A DNA stretch of 64,000 nt, taken from assembly GCF_019703515.2 (NCBI RefSeq), contig NC_059393.1, positions 11,426,001-11,490,000 on the forward strand, written 5' to 3'. The DNA comes from Myxocyprinus asiaticus (Eukaryota; Chordata; Actinopteri; Cypriniformes; Catostomidae). Within the stretch, counting starts at the first letter, position 1. Each line of letters starts with the position of its first letter. Positions 51,301 through 60,690 of the stretch are shown here, piece by piece. The notes under the pieces were generated by a model. That model was not told the DNA's origin. It made no database searches and saw only the letters and a list, made by a program, of their open reading frames with translations. The position numbers were made by a program, and so were the translations under genes.

Positions 51301-51839
51301 ACTCTCCACTGAATAAAAAGTTGCAAAAATCCATAAAATTCCCACTATCCGTAAAAATAGGTTTCTTACAAATTGAAAAGCTTTCGATTTTAAGAAATAA
51401 TTCCTGTTTTGTGACTATTAGGAACTACAACCAGAAATGTCCTCATCTTCTGCATATTTAATTGTGATGGATTGATGACAATGGCATGGTAGCTGTTTGA
51501 ACAGCACAGATTGTACAATTTGTAACTTGGCATAATGAAGTTAATGTTCTACAATGCTGCCACAGAGCAATATAAAAGGCTTTTCCATGTGATTCAATCT
51601 GCCTGGCTACTCCTCTTGGCATCTTAATGTTGGTAAAATCACTATAACGTGTCACTGGCAACTCAAATAAAACTGAAGCTGCTATCCTCATCCTCAAACT
51701 TTGGGCTTTTTGCCGCATCTTTGCAATCCTCTCGCAAATGCGTTTACATAAAAATTTAAAAAAGCAATTTTAGAACATTAAATGAACTTGCTATAAAAAA
51801 CAACAACATACCCCTTTCAATACCAAAACAGACTCATCA

Positions 51840-52230
51840 CACTTTGAATTCGGCGACAGGTGTTTGAAAGTTCTGCTGCTGAAATCGGTCTATGCTTACC
51901 GAAATTTGAACCACTGCCCCCATTGGCCGAAGCTGGAAGTGCTGTTGAGGTGAACTGTCCACTGGGTGGCGCCAAAAGAGAGTTATATTTTTACATGTAA
52001 ACTACATAATACAGTTAACAGGAATGCATATTTAATTAACCCTACTTCCTAACCCAAACCCCAACCCTAAACTTAACTGTCAATGGAGAGGAGCAAAAAT
52101 ACAACCTCCGAATCGCGTTCACCATTGTTAATGTAAATGCGAGTCTTCCTGGTTTCCATGAGACCAGAACCCATGTCCAGTTCGACATGGAAGCAGCATA
52201 TCCATTTCCCGTGAGATCATGTTGACTAAA
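51840..52230. mobile_element. MITE of the family at 17649, second copy
   Basis: Shared blocks in order: AAATCGGTCTATGCTTACCG, TGTCCACTGGGTGGCGCCAA, AATGCATATT, AACCCAAACCCCAACCCTAA and AAAATACAACCTCCGAA. It ends CGTGAGATCATGTTGAC, the inverse of the GATCTCA-type terminus. Confidence 0.65.
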
Positions 52231-52334
52231 AATTGTACTGAAAGTATTTCAGGATTAGAAGGCCCTGTCATCTTTGTCTTTTTAATCTGTAATGTCTCAC
52301 AACTGAATACTCTGAAGTTTATACAAGTTCACAC

Positions 52335-52430
52335 TTAAAAGTCATCAAGTCATTTTTATTTGTATAGTGCCTTTCACAAAACAAATCGTTTCAAAGCAGC
52401 TTTACAGAAAATCATGCATTAACAGAAAAT
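52335..52430 (-). repeat. Probable LINE 3' tail fragment
   Basis: AAGTCATTTTTATTTGTATA, GTGCCTTTCACAAAACAAAT and TTTCAAAGCAGCTTTACAGA form a very common teleost repeat, usually read as the 3' end of a LINE or LINE-related SINE on the opposite strand. Confidence 0.55.
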
Positions 52431-52984
52431 GAAACTGTAATATCTATAATGTCTTAGAGTCATCATTGTGTAAAACTGTCCCACCTTACCCATCGGTTTG
52501 CATGGGACGCGATCTGACCACAGGGCAAGTAAGAACAGGCGCTCTTGCTGAACTTTGATCACTCTCTCATTGGTCCTTCTGAGCCAAGAGGAACTAACCA
52601 ATGACGCAGCAGCAGGGGGCACTACTGCTGACTCAAAAGTCATCTATTCATAACCCCAAACAAGCTGGTGCCTTTCCTTTCAGAAAAACAAACAGACTTC
52701 AAGAGGAAAACAAAATATTTGCTTAGATAAATGCTGATTGAACTAGCGACACAAATACACAAAGTTGTCAATGGAGTAACAGTTGGCGCCAGTGGCCCCT
52801 TCGTCAAGGCCGAAAAGCCTCATTATGCCTTGAATCATGATGGGAAAGAGGGGTGTGTGTGGTTAAAATGTTGTGGAATGTTACATATTTTTACAAACAT
52901 CACCCCATGAATACACACATAGACATGTCTTTGTGGCATCCACTGACCAGGAGAGCTGATCAGAATGCCCCTGATGGTCTATAG

Positions 52985-53090
52985 CAGGGGTCAGCAACCT
53001 TTTTGAAATGAAGTGCCATTTTTATTTTTCTGATCAATGGCTGTGCCAACATACGCGAAAAAAAAAAAAAAAAACAATCGCACTGACATG
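52985..53090 (+). mobile_element. hAT-type 5' end fragment
   Basis: CAGGGGTCAGCAACCTTTTT at 52985 and the following AAATGAAGTGCCATTTTTAT are the typical start of an hAT family in fishes and other vertebrates. No matching 3' end was found before the LINE at 54.2 kb. Confidence 0.6.
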
Positions 53091-53460
53091 TACGGTATGC
53101 GAGTTTCCGAAGTTTGAGTTTACTTTTGAAAATGTTTCTATTTAGCATTTTTCTATTTTTCAGTACAAATGATATTATCAGTATAAAAGTTTGAGTGAAA
53201 AATTGGTGCAAATCCCGCATGTGAAAAATCTTGCATGTGAATTTACACAGAGCATCTTGTGAAAATGCTTTAATGAAAGAAAACCTGTCCTTTTGTACAA
53301 AATTAGTTCACACAGTTAATGTCACAAATTTGCTTATTTGATTGCTGATTGTGTGGAATCTTAAATATTTCTTACATTATGTCATTGTAATCATGTAATC
53401 ACTAGCACACAAGCAACAGCGAGAGAGGAACAGGCTATTTTACTTCTATGACGTTTTTCA

Positions 53461-54090
53461 CACCTGCATTCCAATCTACATCTTGATGTAATCCTTCCTC
53501 ATGATCACGCAGTGTGTCTTCATCAGCTGAATGGAGACTAAACACTATTAAAGTGTGACGAGACTTGCGCTGTGTGTGCTAGCCATTCACGCATCACAAG
53601 CCGATCAACTATTTAGCCCTTTTCGGTGAATCGCACCTGCAAAATCCTAAAATGTTCCAGGTTTCATTTGTATTTTGAAAAGACTCAGATTATGTTTCTC
53701 TTTAATCATTTAATGTAATTTTGAATGTGACCATGGTTTAAGGACATGTACCTGTATGCGAAATCTCAAGGATTAATAGTGGGGTTTTCCTTATTACATT
53801 ACGTGTTGTTCTGAAAGCAAAAAAGAAACAAATGAAACACGGAATATCTACAGGCTGTCATCTGTGCAGCCTGAGCAAAGCAAAGTGGGCGCGTTTACTC
53901 GCATGATTAATCGTAAGTGAAACGCTGCCGGCTCGTGATACGTGAATGGCTTGCACGCACTGCACGAATCTGTTGGGACTGCAGTCTCGTCACATTTTAA
54001 CTTTTTGTTTATCCTCCCATTCAGCTCATGAAATCATGCTGCGTGATCATGAGGAAGGATTACATCAAGATGTAGATCGGAATGCAGGTG
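53461..54090. repeat. Long imperfect inverted repeat
   Basis: Arm A (53461-53603) and arm B (53929-54090) are inverse copies: CACCTGCATTCC.ATCTACAT and CTTGATGTAATCCTTCCTCA are exact apart from one base, and AGCCATTCACG.ATCAC.AGCCG closes the arms. The spacer is 325 bp. It may be a fold-back element or the subterminal region of an hAT-type element beginning at 52985. Confidence 0.8.
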
Positions 54091-54174
54091 CGGAATTTCA
54101 AATAGCCAACATAATTTTCAGTGCATTTAAGCATCAAATCTCTACTTTTATAATATTATAATATCATCCAGTTT

Positions 54175-55030
54175 GCCAGATGGCCAGAAATGTCCTTTTA
54201 CTCAATTCTGACAAAACAGAGGTACTAATTTTTGGACTAAAACCTCTAAAAATAAGCAGCTAATATATAATTTGACTCTTGATGTATGTACTGTTACATC
54301 GTCTTCTACAGCGAAGAACTTAGGTGTTATATTTGATACCAATCTGTCCTTTGAAAATCACATTTCCAGTGTTTGTAGAACAGCATTCTTCCACCTCAGA
54401 AATATTGCTGTTATGACACATGCTTTCTGTTGCTGATGCCGAAAAATTAATTCATGCGTTCATGACCTCAAGACTAGATTATTGTAATGACATAACTGGG
54501 AGGATGTCAATTATTTATTGAACAAAAAAGTTCAATAAATAAACTTGAATAGGTTCAAAATGCAGCAGCCAGAGTGCTGACTAAAACCAAAAAAATATGA
54601 TCATATTAGCCCCATTTTATCATTGTTACTGTCGTTGGCTACCTGTTAAATTTCATATTAATTTTAAAATTCTGTTAACTACGTACAAAGCTTTGAATGG
54701 TCTAGCTCAGCAGTACTTAAGTGACCTTCTACCACACTATATTCCATCACGTTCAATTACAATCACAAAATTCTGGCCTGTTAATAGTTCCTAGAATATC
54801 AAAATCCACAAAAGGAGGTAGATCCTTTTCCTGTTTGACTCCTAAACTATGGAATAGTCTCCCTAACACTGTTCGGAACTCAGACACACTCACTGAGTTT
54901 AAGTCTAGAGTAAGACTCATCTATTTATCCAGGCATATACCTAATTTATCCTTCAACTCACAATTAGGCTGCTTCAGTTAGGTCTGCTGGAACCAGAATA
55001 ATTTATCATGATCTATAACTCGCATCTATG
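54175..55030 (+). pseudogene. LINE ORF2 3' fragment (Rex1/L2-like)
   Basis: Plus-strand frames read LLNSDKTEVLIFG, NLGVIFDTNLSFENHISSVC, RTAFFHLRNIAVMTHAFC, later KYDHISPI, VNYVQSFEW in a shifted frame, NSGLLIVPRISKSTKGGRSF, SCLTPKLWNSLPNTVRNSDT and LTEFKSRVRLIYLSRHIP. This is the region downstream of the RT in a teleost LINE. Many frameshifts are present. A 13-bp perfect hairpin at 54511-54542 interrupts it. Confidence 0.85.
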
Positions 55031-55063
55031 CTACTATTATTTTATTTGTTTCCCTGTCTCAGG

Positions 55064-55790
55064 TTAACCCTCTGGGGTCGACGGACACGCCGGCGCGTCC
55101 TGCTGGATTTTTTCCTCACAACGGCGGAAACAACTTAAAATACTCCATCGTTTTTGGGCATAAAGATGAGTGTAAGACATCATTAGAGACTACAAAGGGT
55201 CTACTTTTATTTGTGTACACTCACAATAACAACAAAACCTTGTGCTTTTGTAAAATAAAGAAAATAAACAGGGTGCACTTTCAGCCATCTCTGTCTCCGC
55301 AAGCATCTTTCTGAAACACGTCACAAAAATGAACTGAAACTCTGCAAATACTTATCACACAAACATGAAACACATGTCTAAAGAAAGCTTAAAATGTCTA
55401 CTTTTAAATAAAACAATTCAAATTTAAAACAAATATTCTCATGCAATGTAATCTGTATGAAACAAAGCGATGTACAGTTTCTCCTGGCTCAGCTCATTAT
55501 CACTAATGTGATCACACCCACCAGTAGAGCGCGCTATTCATACGGTAATGTGCTGAGGCGATCAATGCAAATGGTAAACGCCCCCAACAATGCCTTACAA
55601 AACATCGTTCATTCACTTTTCTGCGCGTTTGGAAGATGGCACGTTTCACAGGTGAGGAAGCTCTTCAGACTGTTCTGGATAGTGACGAAGAGTTCACATT
55701 TTCCTCAGAAGAACAGCGGGAGTCCGATGAGGAACGTTTGCATTTTGAAGAGCGACTTGATCCAGCCGAGGATACAATTTTCGGATGAAA
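55064..55790 (+). mobile_element. piggyBac-type transposon, 5' end only
   Basis: TTAA (55064-55067), the piggyBac target, followed by CCCTCTGGGGTCGACGGACA and a palindromic GACACGCCGGCGCGTC segment. About 570 bp later there is a short open frame of piggyBac N-terminal character. The rest of the transposase and the 3' end are missing, and a C-rich run at 55817-55829 follows. Confidence 0.7.
55636..55788 (+). pseudogene. piggyBac transposase N-terminal fragment
   Basis: A 50-codon frame starting MARFTGEEALQTVLDSDEEF, then acidic TFSSEEQRESDEERLHFEER, closed by a TGA at 55786. The acidic leader with MARFT..EAL..L resembles the N-termini of vertebrate piggyBac transposases. The catalytic DDD region is not present. 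It stops where the element is truncated, so this is a relic. Confidence 0.6.
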
Positions 55791-55829
55791 TTGTAAATGA
55801 GAAATGAGTTGGACCACCCCCCCCCCCCA

Positions 55830-55884
55830 CAAGATGCATCCCTGGGCAACTGCCCATTTCGCCCCTGCCTAAATCCGCCCCTGC
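55830..55884 (-). mobile_element. hAT-type terminal fragment
   Basis: On the minus strand, CAGGGGCGGATTTAGGCAGG then GTTGCCCAGGGATGCATC. This resembles the end of the hAT-like element at 49355. Only one end is visible. Confidence 0.5.
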
Positions 55885-56131
55885 ATATGATGCCCAAAAA
55901 CCTAAAATGGTCGAACGCGCATTTGCTGGCCAAAAATGTTGGATATGAATATTTGAACACGCATATAATGCTCAAAAATGTTCAATTCGAATGTTTGAAT
56001 GCACATCTGATGTCCAAAAATGTTTGAATATTCGAACATGCACATAATGCCCAAAAATGTTCGATAAGATTGTTCGAATGCGCATGATGCCCAGAAAATT
56101 CAGTTTAAACATTCAAACGCATATATGATGC

Positions 56132-56171
<40 letters not shown>

Positions 56172-56250
56172 ATACGAATGTTTAAACGTGCATTTGATAC
56201 CAAAACATGATTCGAATGTTAGAACGCGTTTAAGATGCACAAAAATGCTG
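55885..56250. repeat. Minisatellite of about 40-70 bp units beside exon 1
   Basis: The phrases ATAATGCCCAAAAATGTTCG and TCGAACGCGCAT recur with variation about seven times (for example near 55890, 55930, 55970, 56012, 56047, 56090 and 56175). A run of 36 A at 56133-56168 interrupts the array. It lies in intron 1 within 70 bp of the exon 1 donor. Confidence 0.7.
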
Positions 56251-56320
56251 TCTAGGTAGGCAGCTCACTAGGCTTTTAAATAAAGCCTGGGTCTGTTGCG
56301 TCTATAAAACTTGGACTCAC

Positions 56321-56731
56321 CTTTCTGTAGGCAAGCTGCAGGTAGTTGTAGGGGATTCTTCTATGGAAATCTTGAATGACATCATCACTGACTTTGTGCA
56401 TGGATTGTGCTCCCAACTTTCTCTCAATGCATTCATTCGCACAATGCGCCCTATGAAGAATCACTTCAAAGAACTTCTCTTCAATCAGCAAGCCATCAAA
56501 GCGATGCTGATCTCGGCACTTTAGCCTGCATCTGATCCTAGTCTGACGCACTTCGGAGAAACTGCCCAGCGCGCTCTCCATGTACCGCACCACTTTGTCA
56601 TATTCGCCTTTGTAGAAAGCCTGCACTCCGCTATCATAGAGCAGGTCAAACGGTTCGAGGGTGGCCGATGACAGCAGAAGTGTCTGGAGGATACATGTGA
56701 TAAAGCCGTAGATTCTGGAGTTCATATCCAT
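56321..56731 (-). CDS. p3h2: p3h2 exon 1 with start codon and signal peptide
   Basis: First coding exon of prolyl 3-hydroxylase 2, the ER enzyme that 3-hydroxylates selected prolines in procollagens, notably basement-membrane collagen IV. The ATG at 56731 is the first in frame and has a good context (AAAATGG). A second ATG follows two codons later. Residues 1-23 (MDMNSRIYGFITCILQTLLL and SSA) are a signal peptide. Then LEPFDLLYDSGVQAFYKGEY starts the leprecan TPR-like domain. CXXXC motifs lie at residues 68-72 (CRLKC) and 97-101 (CANEC), and the exon ends RRIPYNYLQLAYRK at an AAG|GTGAGT donor in phase 0. Human P3H2 has the same PFDLLY, CXXXC and PYNYLQ landmarks. Catalytic residues are encoded outside the window. 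Confidence 0.95.
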
Positions 56732-56769
56732 TTTCTGACGCAGCTGGTGCGCAAAATAATGCGCTTTGA

Positions 56770-56889
56770 TCAATGACGGATAAAACAGTCGCAGGGAGTA
56801 TCGCGTAGGATGTTTAAGAAGGAAGAGACCAATGAAAGTGGCAGCTGAACTACCGTGCTAAACTTCAGGTCAGTTTCGTTGTCACTCAT
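56770..56889 (-). other. Upstream ORF 2 (39 codons) in the candidate leader
   Basis: Starts ATGAGTGACAACGAAACTGA (MSDNETDLKF) and ends at a TGA 38 bases before the p3h2 ATG. It matters only if transcription starts upstream of 56889. Confidence 0.4.
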
Positions 56890-56914
56890 TATGAATGACA
56901 GATAACCGGGACAT
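56882..56914 (-). other. Upstream ORF 1 (10 codons) in the candidate leader
   Basis: ACCAAAATGTCC, a strong initiation context, encodes MSRLSVIHNE and stop. It overlaps uORF 2 by eight bases in another frame. Confidence 0.4.
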
Positions 56915-57280
56915 TTTGGTAATAACCCCCTTCTCCTCCCGTTCGTTGTGCGATGACTCCTCCCCTGCAGCCCACACAAGAAGGAAATTACAATTGTTGA
57001 CGACCCCCAGCTAGCAGACTATTTATTTAACTGAAATAACATTTTTATTTCATCTTATTTAATTTCTATTTTAATAAGGCGTTGTAAATATGCAATCCAA
57101 AGAGTTTTGTCTGTATTACAGACACTTCCAGAACTTCCAGTGCGGTATCACAGCTGCCCGGGAGAGAGAGAGAGCGCCTCCTGTCGCCGCTTCAATGTCT
57201 CTGTCTCCCTCTAGAGGATAGAGATCATACTGCTGCTCTCTTTGTAGGAAATATTTGAGCCTTCACTGGGCGCGGTATTT

Positions 57281-57350
57281 CCAAAAGAGGGCGGGGGAAC
57301 GCCATGAGGGGGCGTGGTTACTCCAAAAGAGGGCGGGGGAACTCCATGAG
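57281..57350. promoter_or_regulatory. Duplicated GC-box motif upstream of p3h2
   Basis: CCAAAAGAGGGCGGGGGAAC at 57281-57300 recurs at 57323-57342 with the same CCATGAG after it, a 42-bp period. Each copy carries GGGCGGGG, the Sp1/KLF-type GC box, and a GGGGGCGTGG lies between. Position is about 550-600 bp upstream of the start codon. Confidence 0.55.
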
Positions 57351-57360
57351 TCCATTGTGT

Positions 57361-57794
57361 CAGGGGTCTGTATACTTTGCTGGCGATTTGGAGCTCCCTC
57401 TACATTTTGGAGCTCGGCCTGCAGCTATATCCTTCTCTGATTCTCGTGAAATACTGTATGTCAAGAAAATGTCATTTTACTCCCAAATTAAAAGAAAGTA
57501 ATTAGAAATTGGAAAAGAATGCCATTAATTTAATAAAAGTATATGCGTATTTTACCGTCCAAATTGTCATTAACGCAATTCGAAAAAAGATAGTGATATT
57601 CTCATTATCTCAACATAAAAATGTATTATTTAAATAGGACAGGATATTATACATCATAGTTAAACTCTTGGTACTTGGTAGTGCTTTTTATTTTCGCTGA
57701 TTTTAATTTGTAAAAAATGATTGTATAACATCATATTTTAACTGTAAATGAGTAAAATCTGCTTGTGTTACGGTAATGAGAACTGTGGAGTAAA
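57361..57794. other. Upstream flanking sequence without recognisable feature
   Basis: AT-rich. No gene or named repeat seen. Confidence 0.5.
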
Positions 57795-57892
57795 ATGTGC
57801 ATAAGTGCCCCGCAAAATAAAGTTTTAAGAACGTTCTCTTTAGGTTATTTATTTTATAACCATAAATTAACGTTCCCAGAGCGTTGCGGGGT

Positions 57893-57929
<37 letters not shown>

Positions 57930-58622
57930 TGGGATAATCTAAAAATAACTCATACAGAATGTTCTCTAATGGTTATTTTTAGGTTTTATTTTTATAACCA
58001 TAAATTAACGTTCCCAGAATGTTGCGGGGTGGTTTTTTGTGGGATAATCTAAAAATAACTCATACAGAATGTTCTCTAATGGTTATTTTTAGGTTTTATT
58101 TTTATAACCATAAATTAACGTTCCCAGAACATTGCGGGGTGGTTTTTTTGTGGGATAATCTAAAAATAACTCATACAGAATGTTCTCTAATGGTTATTTT
58201 TAGGTTTTATTTTTATAACCATAAACTAACGTTCCCAGAACGTTGCGGGGTGGTTTTTTGTGGGATAATCTAAAAATAACTCATGCAGAACGTTCTCCAA
58301 TGGTTATTTTTAGGTTTTATTTTCATAACCATAAACTAACGTTCCCAGAACGTTGCGGGGTGGTTTTTTGCTGGATAATCTAAAAATAACTCATACAGAA
58401 TGTTCTCTAATGGTTATTTATAGGTTTTATTTTTAAAACCATAAACTAACGTTCCCAGAACGTTGCGGGGTGGTTTTTTGTGGGATAATCTAAAAATAAC
58501 TCATACAGAATGTTCTCTAATGGTTATTTTTAGGTTTTATTTTTAAAACCATAAACTAACGTTCCCAGAATGTTGCTGGGTGTTTTTTTCGTGGGATAAC
58601 CTAAAATTAACTTGTACAGAAC
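57795..58622. repeat. Tandem array, seven units of about 110 bp with palindromic core
   Basis: The core ACGTTCCCAGAA recurs at 57870, 58008, 58118, 58229, 58339, 58449 and 58559. Spacing is 110-111 bp except the first (138 bp, enlarged by 35 T at 57894-57928). In the best units the core is AACGTTCCCAGAACGTT, an inverted repeat of AACGTTC. Units also share GGGATAATCTAAAAATAACT and GGTTATTTTTAGGTTTTATT. Units are very similar, which points to recent amplification or homogenisation. Confidence 0.92.
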
Positions 58623-58914
58623 GTAAAGTAAAAGTAAGATCACGGAATATGGGAACTGAACACATTAAACTGAACAAATGTGAATGCATACACTATAATA
58701 CATGCACCATTCTGCGTCTAATACATGCACGCGCATTTGGTTCGCACGCGCTTTATTCGGGCGTCTTCCAAATAGCTTTTTTGCGCCCTTTAAGGGCACT
58801 GCGAGAGGAGGATTCAACTCAAAAGGTCGTCCCCAATCAAAGTAAGAATATATATATATTTTTTTTCCACGAAGGGCCTTTCCACAAGCTAGCGAAGAGT
58901 GCATTCATACAGTA
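58623..58914. other. Flanking sequence between array and SINE pair
   Basis: Short open frames only. No family recognised. Confidence 0.45.
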
Positions 58915-59104
58915 GGGGCAGTGGTGGCTTAGCGGTTAAGGCTCTGGGTTAATGACTAGATGGTCAGGGGTTCAAGCCCCAACACCGCCACGGTGCCACC
59001 GTTGGGCCCTTGAGCAAGGCCCTTGACCCCATCTGCTCCAGGGGCGCCGTATCATGGCTGACCCTGCGCTCTGACCCCAGCTTGGCTGGGATATGTGAAA
59101 ATTA
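58915..59104 (+). mobile_element. SINE family S1, copy 2 (3' truncated)
   Basis: GGGGCAGTGGTGGCTTAGCG head, box B-like GGGTTCAAGCC, and body through GGCTGGGATATGTGAAAATT. It stops where the next SINE begins. Confidence 0.88.
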
Positions 59105-59345
59105 GGGGCAGTGGTAGCTCAGCGGTTAAGGCTCTGGGTTACTGATCAGAAGGTCAGGAGTTCAAGCCCCAGCACTGCCAAGATGCCACTGTTGGGCCCT
59201 TGAGCAAGGCCCAACCTTGACCCTATCTGCTCCAGGGGTGCTGTATCATAGCTGACCCTGCACTCTGACCCCAGCCTAGCTGGGATATGTGAAAAAGAAG
59301 AATTTCACCATATATGTGCAAATGTATAATGTGTGATAAATAAAG
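59105..59345 (+). mobile_element. SINE family S1, copy 3 (complete)
   Basis: Follows copy 2 directly in the same orientation: GGGGCAGTGGTAGCTCAGCG, box B-like GAGTTCAAGCC, tail TGTGATAAATAAAGATTATT. It is closer to the 33-kb copy than to its tandem neighbour in the head region. Confidence 0.9.
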
Positions 59346-59789
59346 ATTATTAGTTAAATTATTAAAAAAAATTATTAAATTATTAATTATTAGTACCATG
59401 CTCCCTTCAGAGTGCCCAGATCAACAGCTGAGTAAATAGGGTGGAGTAACTCCCTGACTTACATTGATTTCTCAATTTCCTTAATAAATAATTACTTCTA
59501 GATGTAAGAGTAAATAAATATGGTATTGATTTGAAAAAGATTAGACTTGTCTAATCGAAAAGAACATGATCGTTGGAACTTTTTGGCCACTAATGATGAC
59601 GAGAAGCACAGATGCCTCAATGTTAGATGTTTCAGCAAATCTTACATATTCATGGAAAAAGTACATTTTATCTTCCATTGACAAGATTTATGACAAAATA
59701 CACAAAACAAGTCTTAATATTTAATGCATGTTTGCTTCTGATGTTAATTTATATTTTTTAAGAAGATTTCTATATTTTCACTGAAATTA

Positions 59790-59820
<31 letters not shown>

Positions 59821-60244
59821 TTTTTGCTGTTGCGCGTAACACCACAAGACGCGGACGTGCGCACACTTCATGATATTAAAGGCATATACAGAAGATTATT
59901 TATTTCATTGTTCATCTAATTGTTAATCTAATGTCCATGTAATTTACGTTGCCTTTTTCATTTCTTTGTTGAATTTGCAGATGACAGTAGTGGAAGAACC
60001 TGCTTTTTTGATCAGTTATTACATTTAAAATAATTTTTTTATGATACAATGTTCTTGTAAATTTTTATCTATGAAAATGTTTTCATGTTTTATGTATTAA
60101 ATGATAATTAAATGTTTTGAATAAAAAAAATGGATCAACAAAGACATTGATTGTGGGCTGATTATTTATTTATATAGGCTGATTGTTTTATTTATGATTA
60201 ATTATGTATGAATGCATGAATATGTATATATAAATATGATGAAA
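59346..60244. other. Flanking sequence without recognisable feature
   Basis: AT-rich, with (ATT)n and (TTTA)n at 59788-59823. Nothing else. Confidence 0.5.
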
Positions 60245-60385
60245 ATTAGTTAGTGTAACGTTAATAGAACGTTAGGAGAACGTTCTGTAAACCTAAAAAA
60301 CCGTTCTATTTCCGTAAAGAAAACTTTCCTGGCTAACCAAAAATAAACCTTAAAAATGTATGTTCTGGGAAACATTGTTGCTGGC
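60245..60385 (-). repeat. Fragment related to the 110-bp array, inverse orientation
   Basis: Contains AACGTTAATAGAACGTTAGG, AGAACGTTCTG and GTTCTGGGAAACATTG. On the minus strand the last reads TTTCCCAGAAC, like the array core. It may be the opposite end of the element that gave rise to the array. Confidence 0.5.
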
Positions 60386-60532
60386 TTTTAACATCACCAC
60401 ACAGCTCTTTCATGAGCCAACATAAAAGACATGTAAACTCTTCAGTAAATGCAATAATTTTCTACCTATCTAGTAACTCAAAAGCAATTGAAACTAGTAT
60501 ATATTTGTGCTTTCAATTTTTCTATCTTGCTG

Positions 60533-60690
60533 TAAAGAAACAGTTTACTCAAAAATGAAAATTCTGCCATTGTATTGAAAAAAAGATGCAATGAAAGTGA
60601 ATGGTGACTGAGGATTAAAAGAGAAGAAATACAGGCATATGGGGTTTGGAATGACATGAGGTTGAGTAAATGATGACAGAATTTAAAATT
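60533..60690. mobile_element. Short MITE (AATGAAAATTCTG ends)
   Basis: Left CAAAAATGAAAATTCTGCCA and right GAGTAAATGATGACAGAATT are near inverted ends of a very common teleost non-coding element. Between them is AATGGTGACTGAGG, as at 47461. Confidence 0.6.

Larger units (their letters stand above)
56732..57260 (-). promoter_or_regulatory. Candidate p3h2 5' leader and core promoter
   Basis: Sequence upstream of the start codon. An inverted CCAAT box (ATTGG on the minus strand) is at 56830-56834. Two upstream ATGs lie at 56914 and 56889. No convincing TATA box is visible at a sensible distance, although TAAATAAATA occurs at about 57022-57031. A (GA)n run lies at 57162-57174. The transcription start cannot be placed from sequence. 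Confidence 0.5.

Noticed and set aside
56732..56773. Longer N-terminus for p3h2 exon 1 starting upstream of 56731
   Set aside because: The extra residues would begin at a TTG codon. The ATG at 56731 has good context and is followed directly by a signal peptide.
57795..58273. Overlapping open frames through the 110-bp array
   Set aside because: They are translations of the repeat unit, with phenylalanine runs from poly(T). There is no protein signature.
57795..58622. CRISPR-like reading of the regular array
   Set aside because: Units are contiguous 110-bp copies without unique spacers, in a vertebrate genome.
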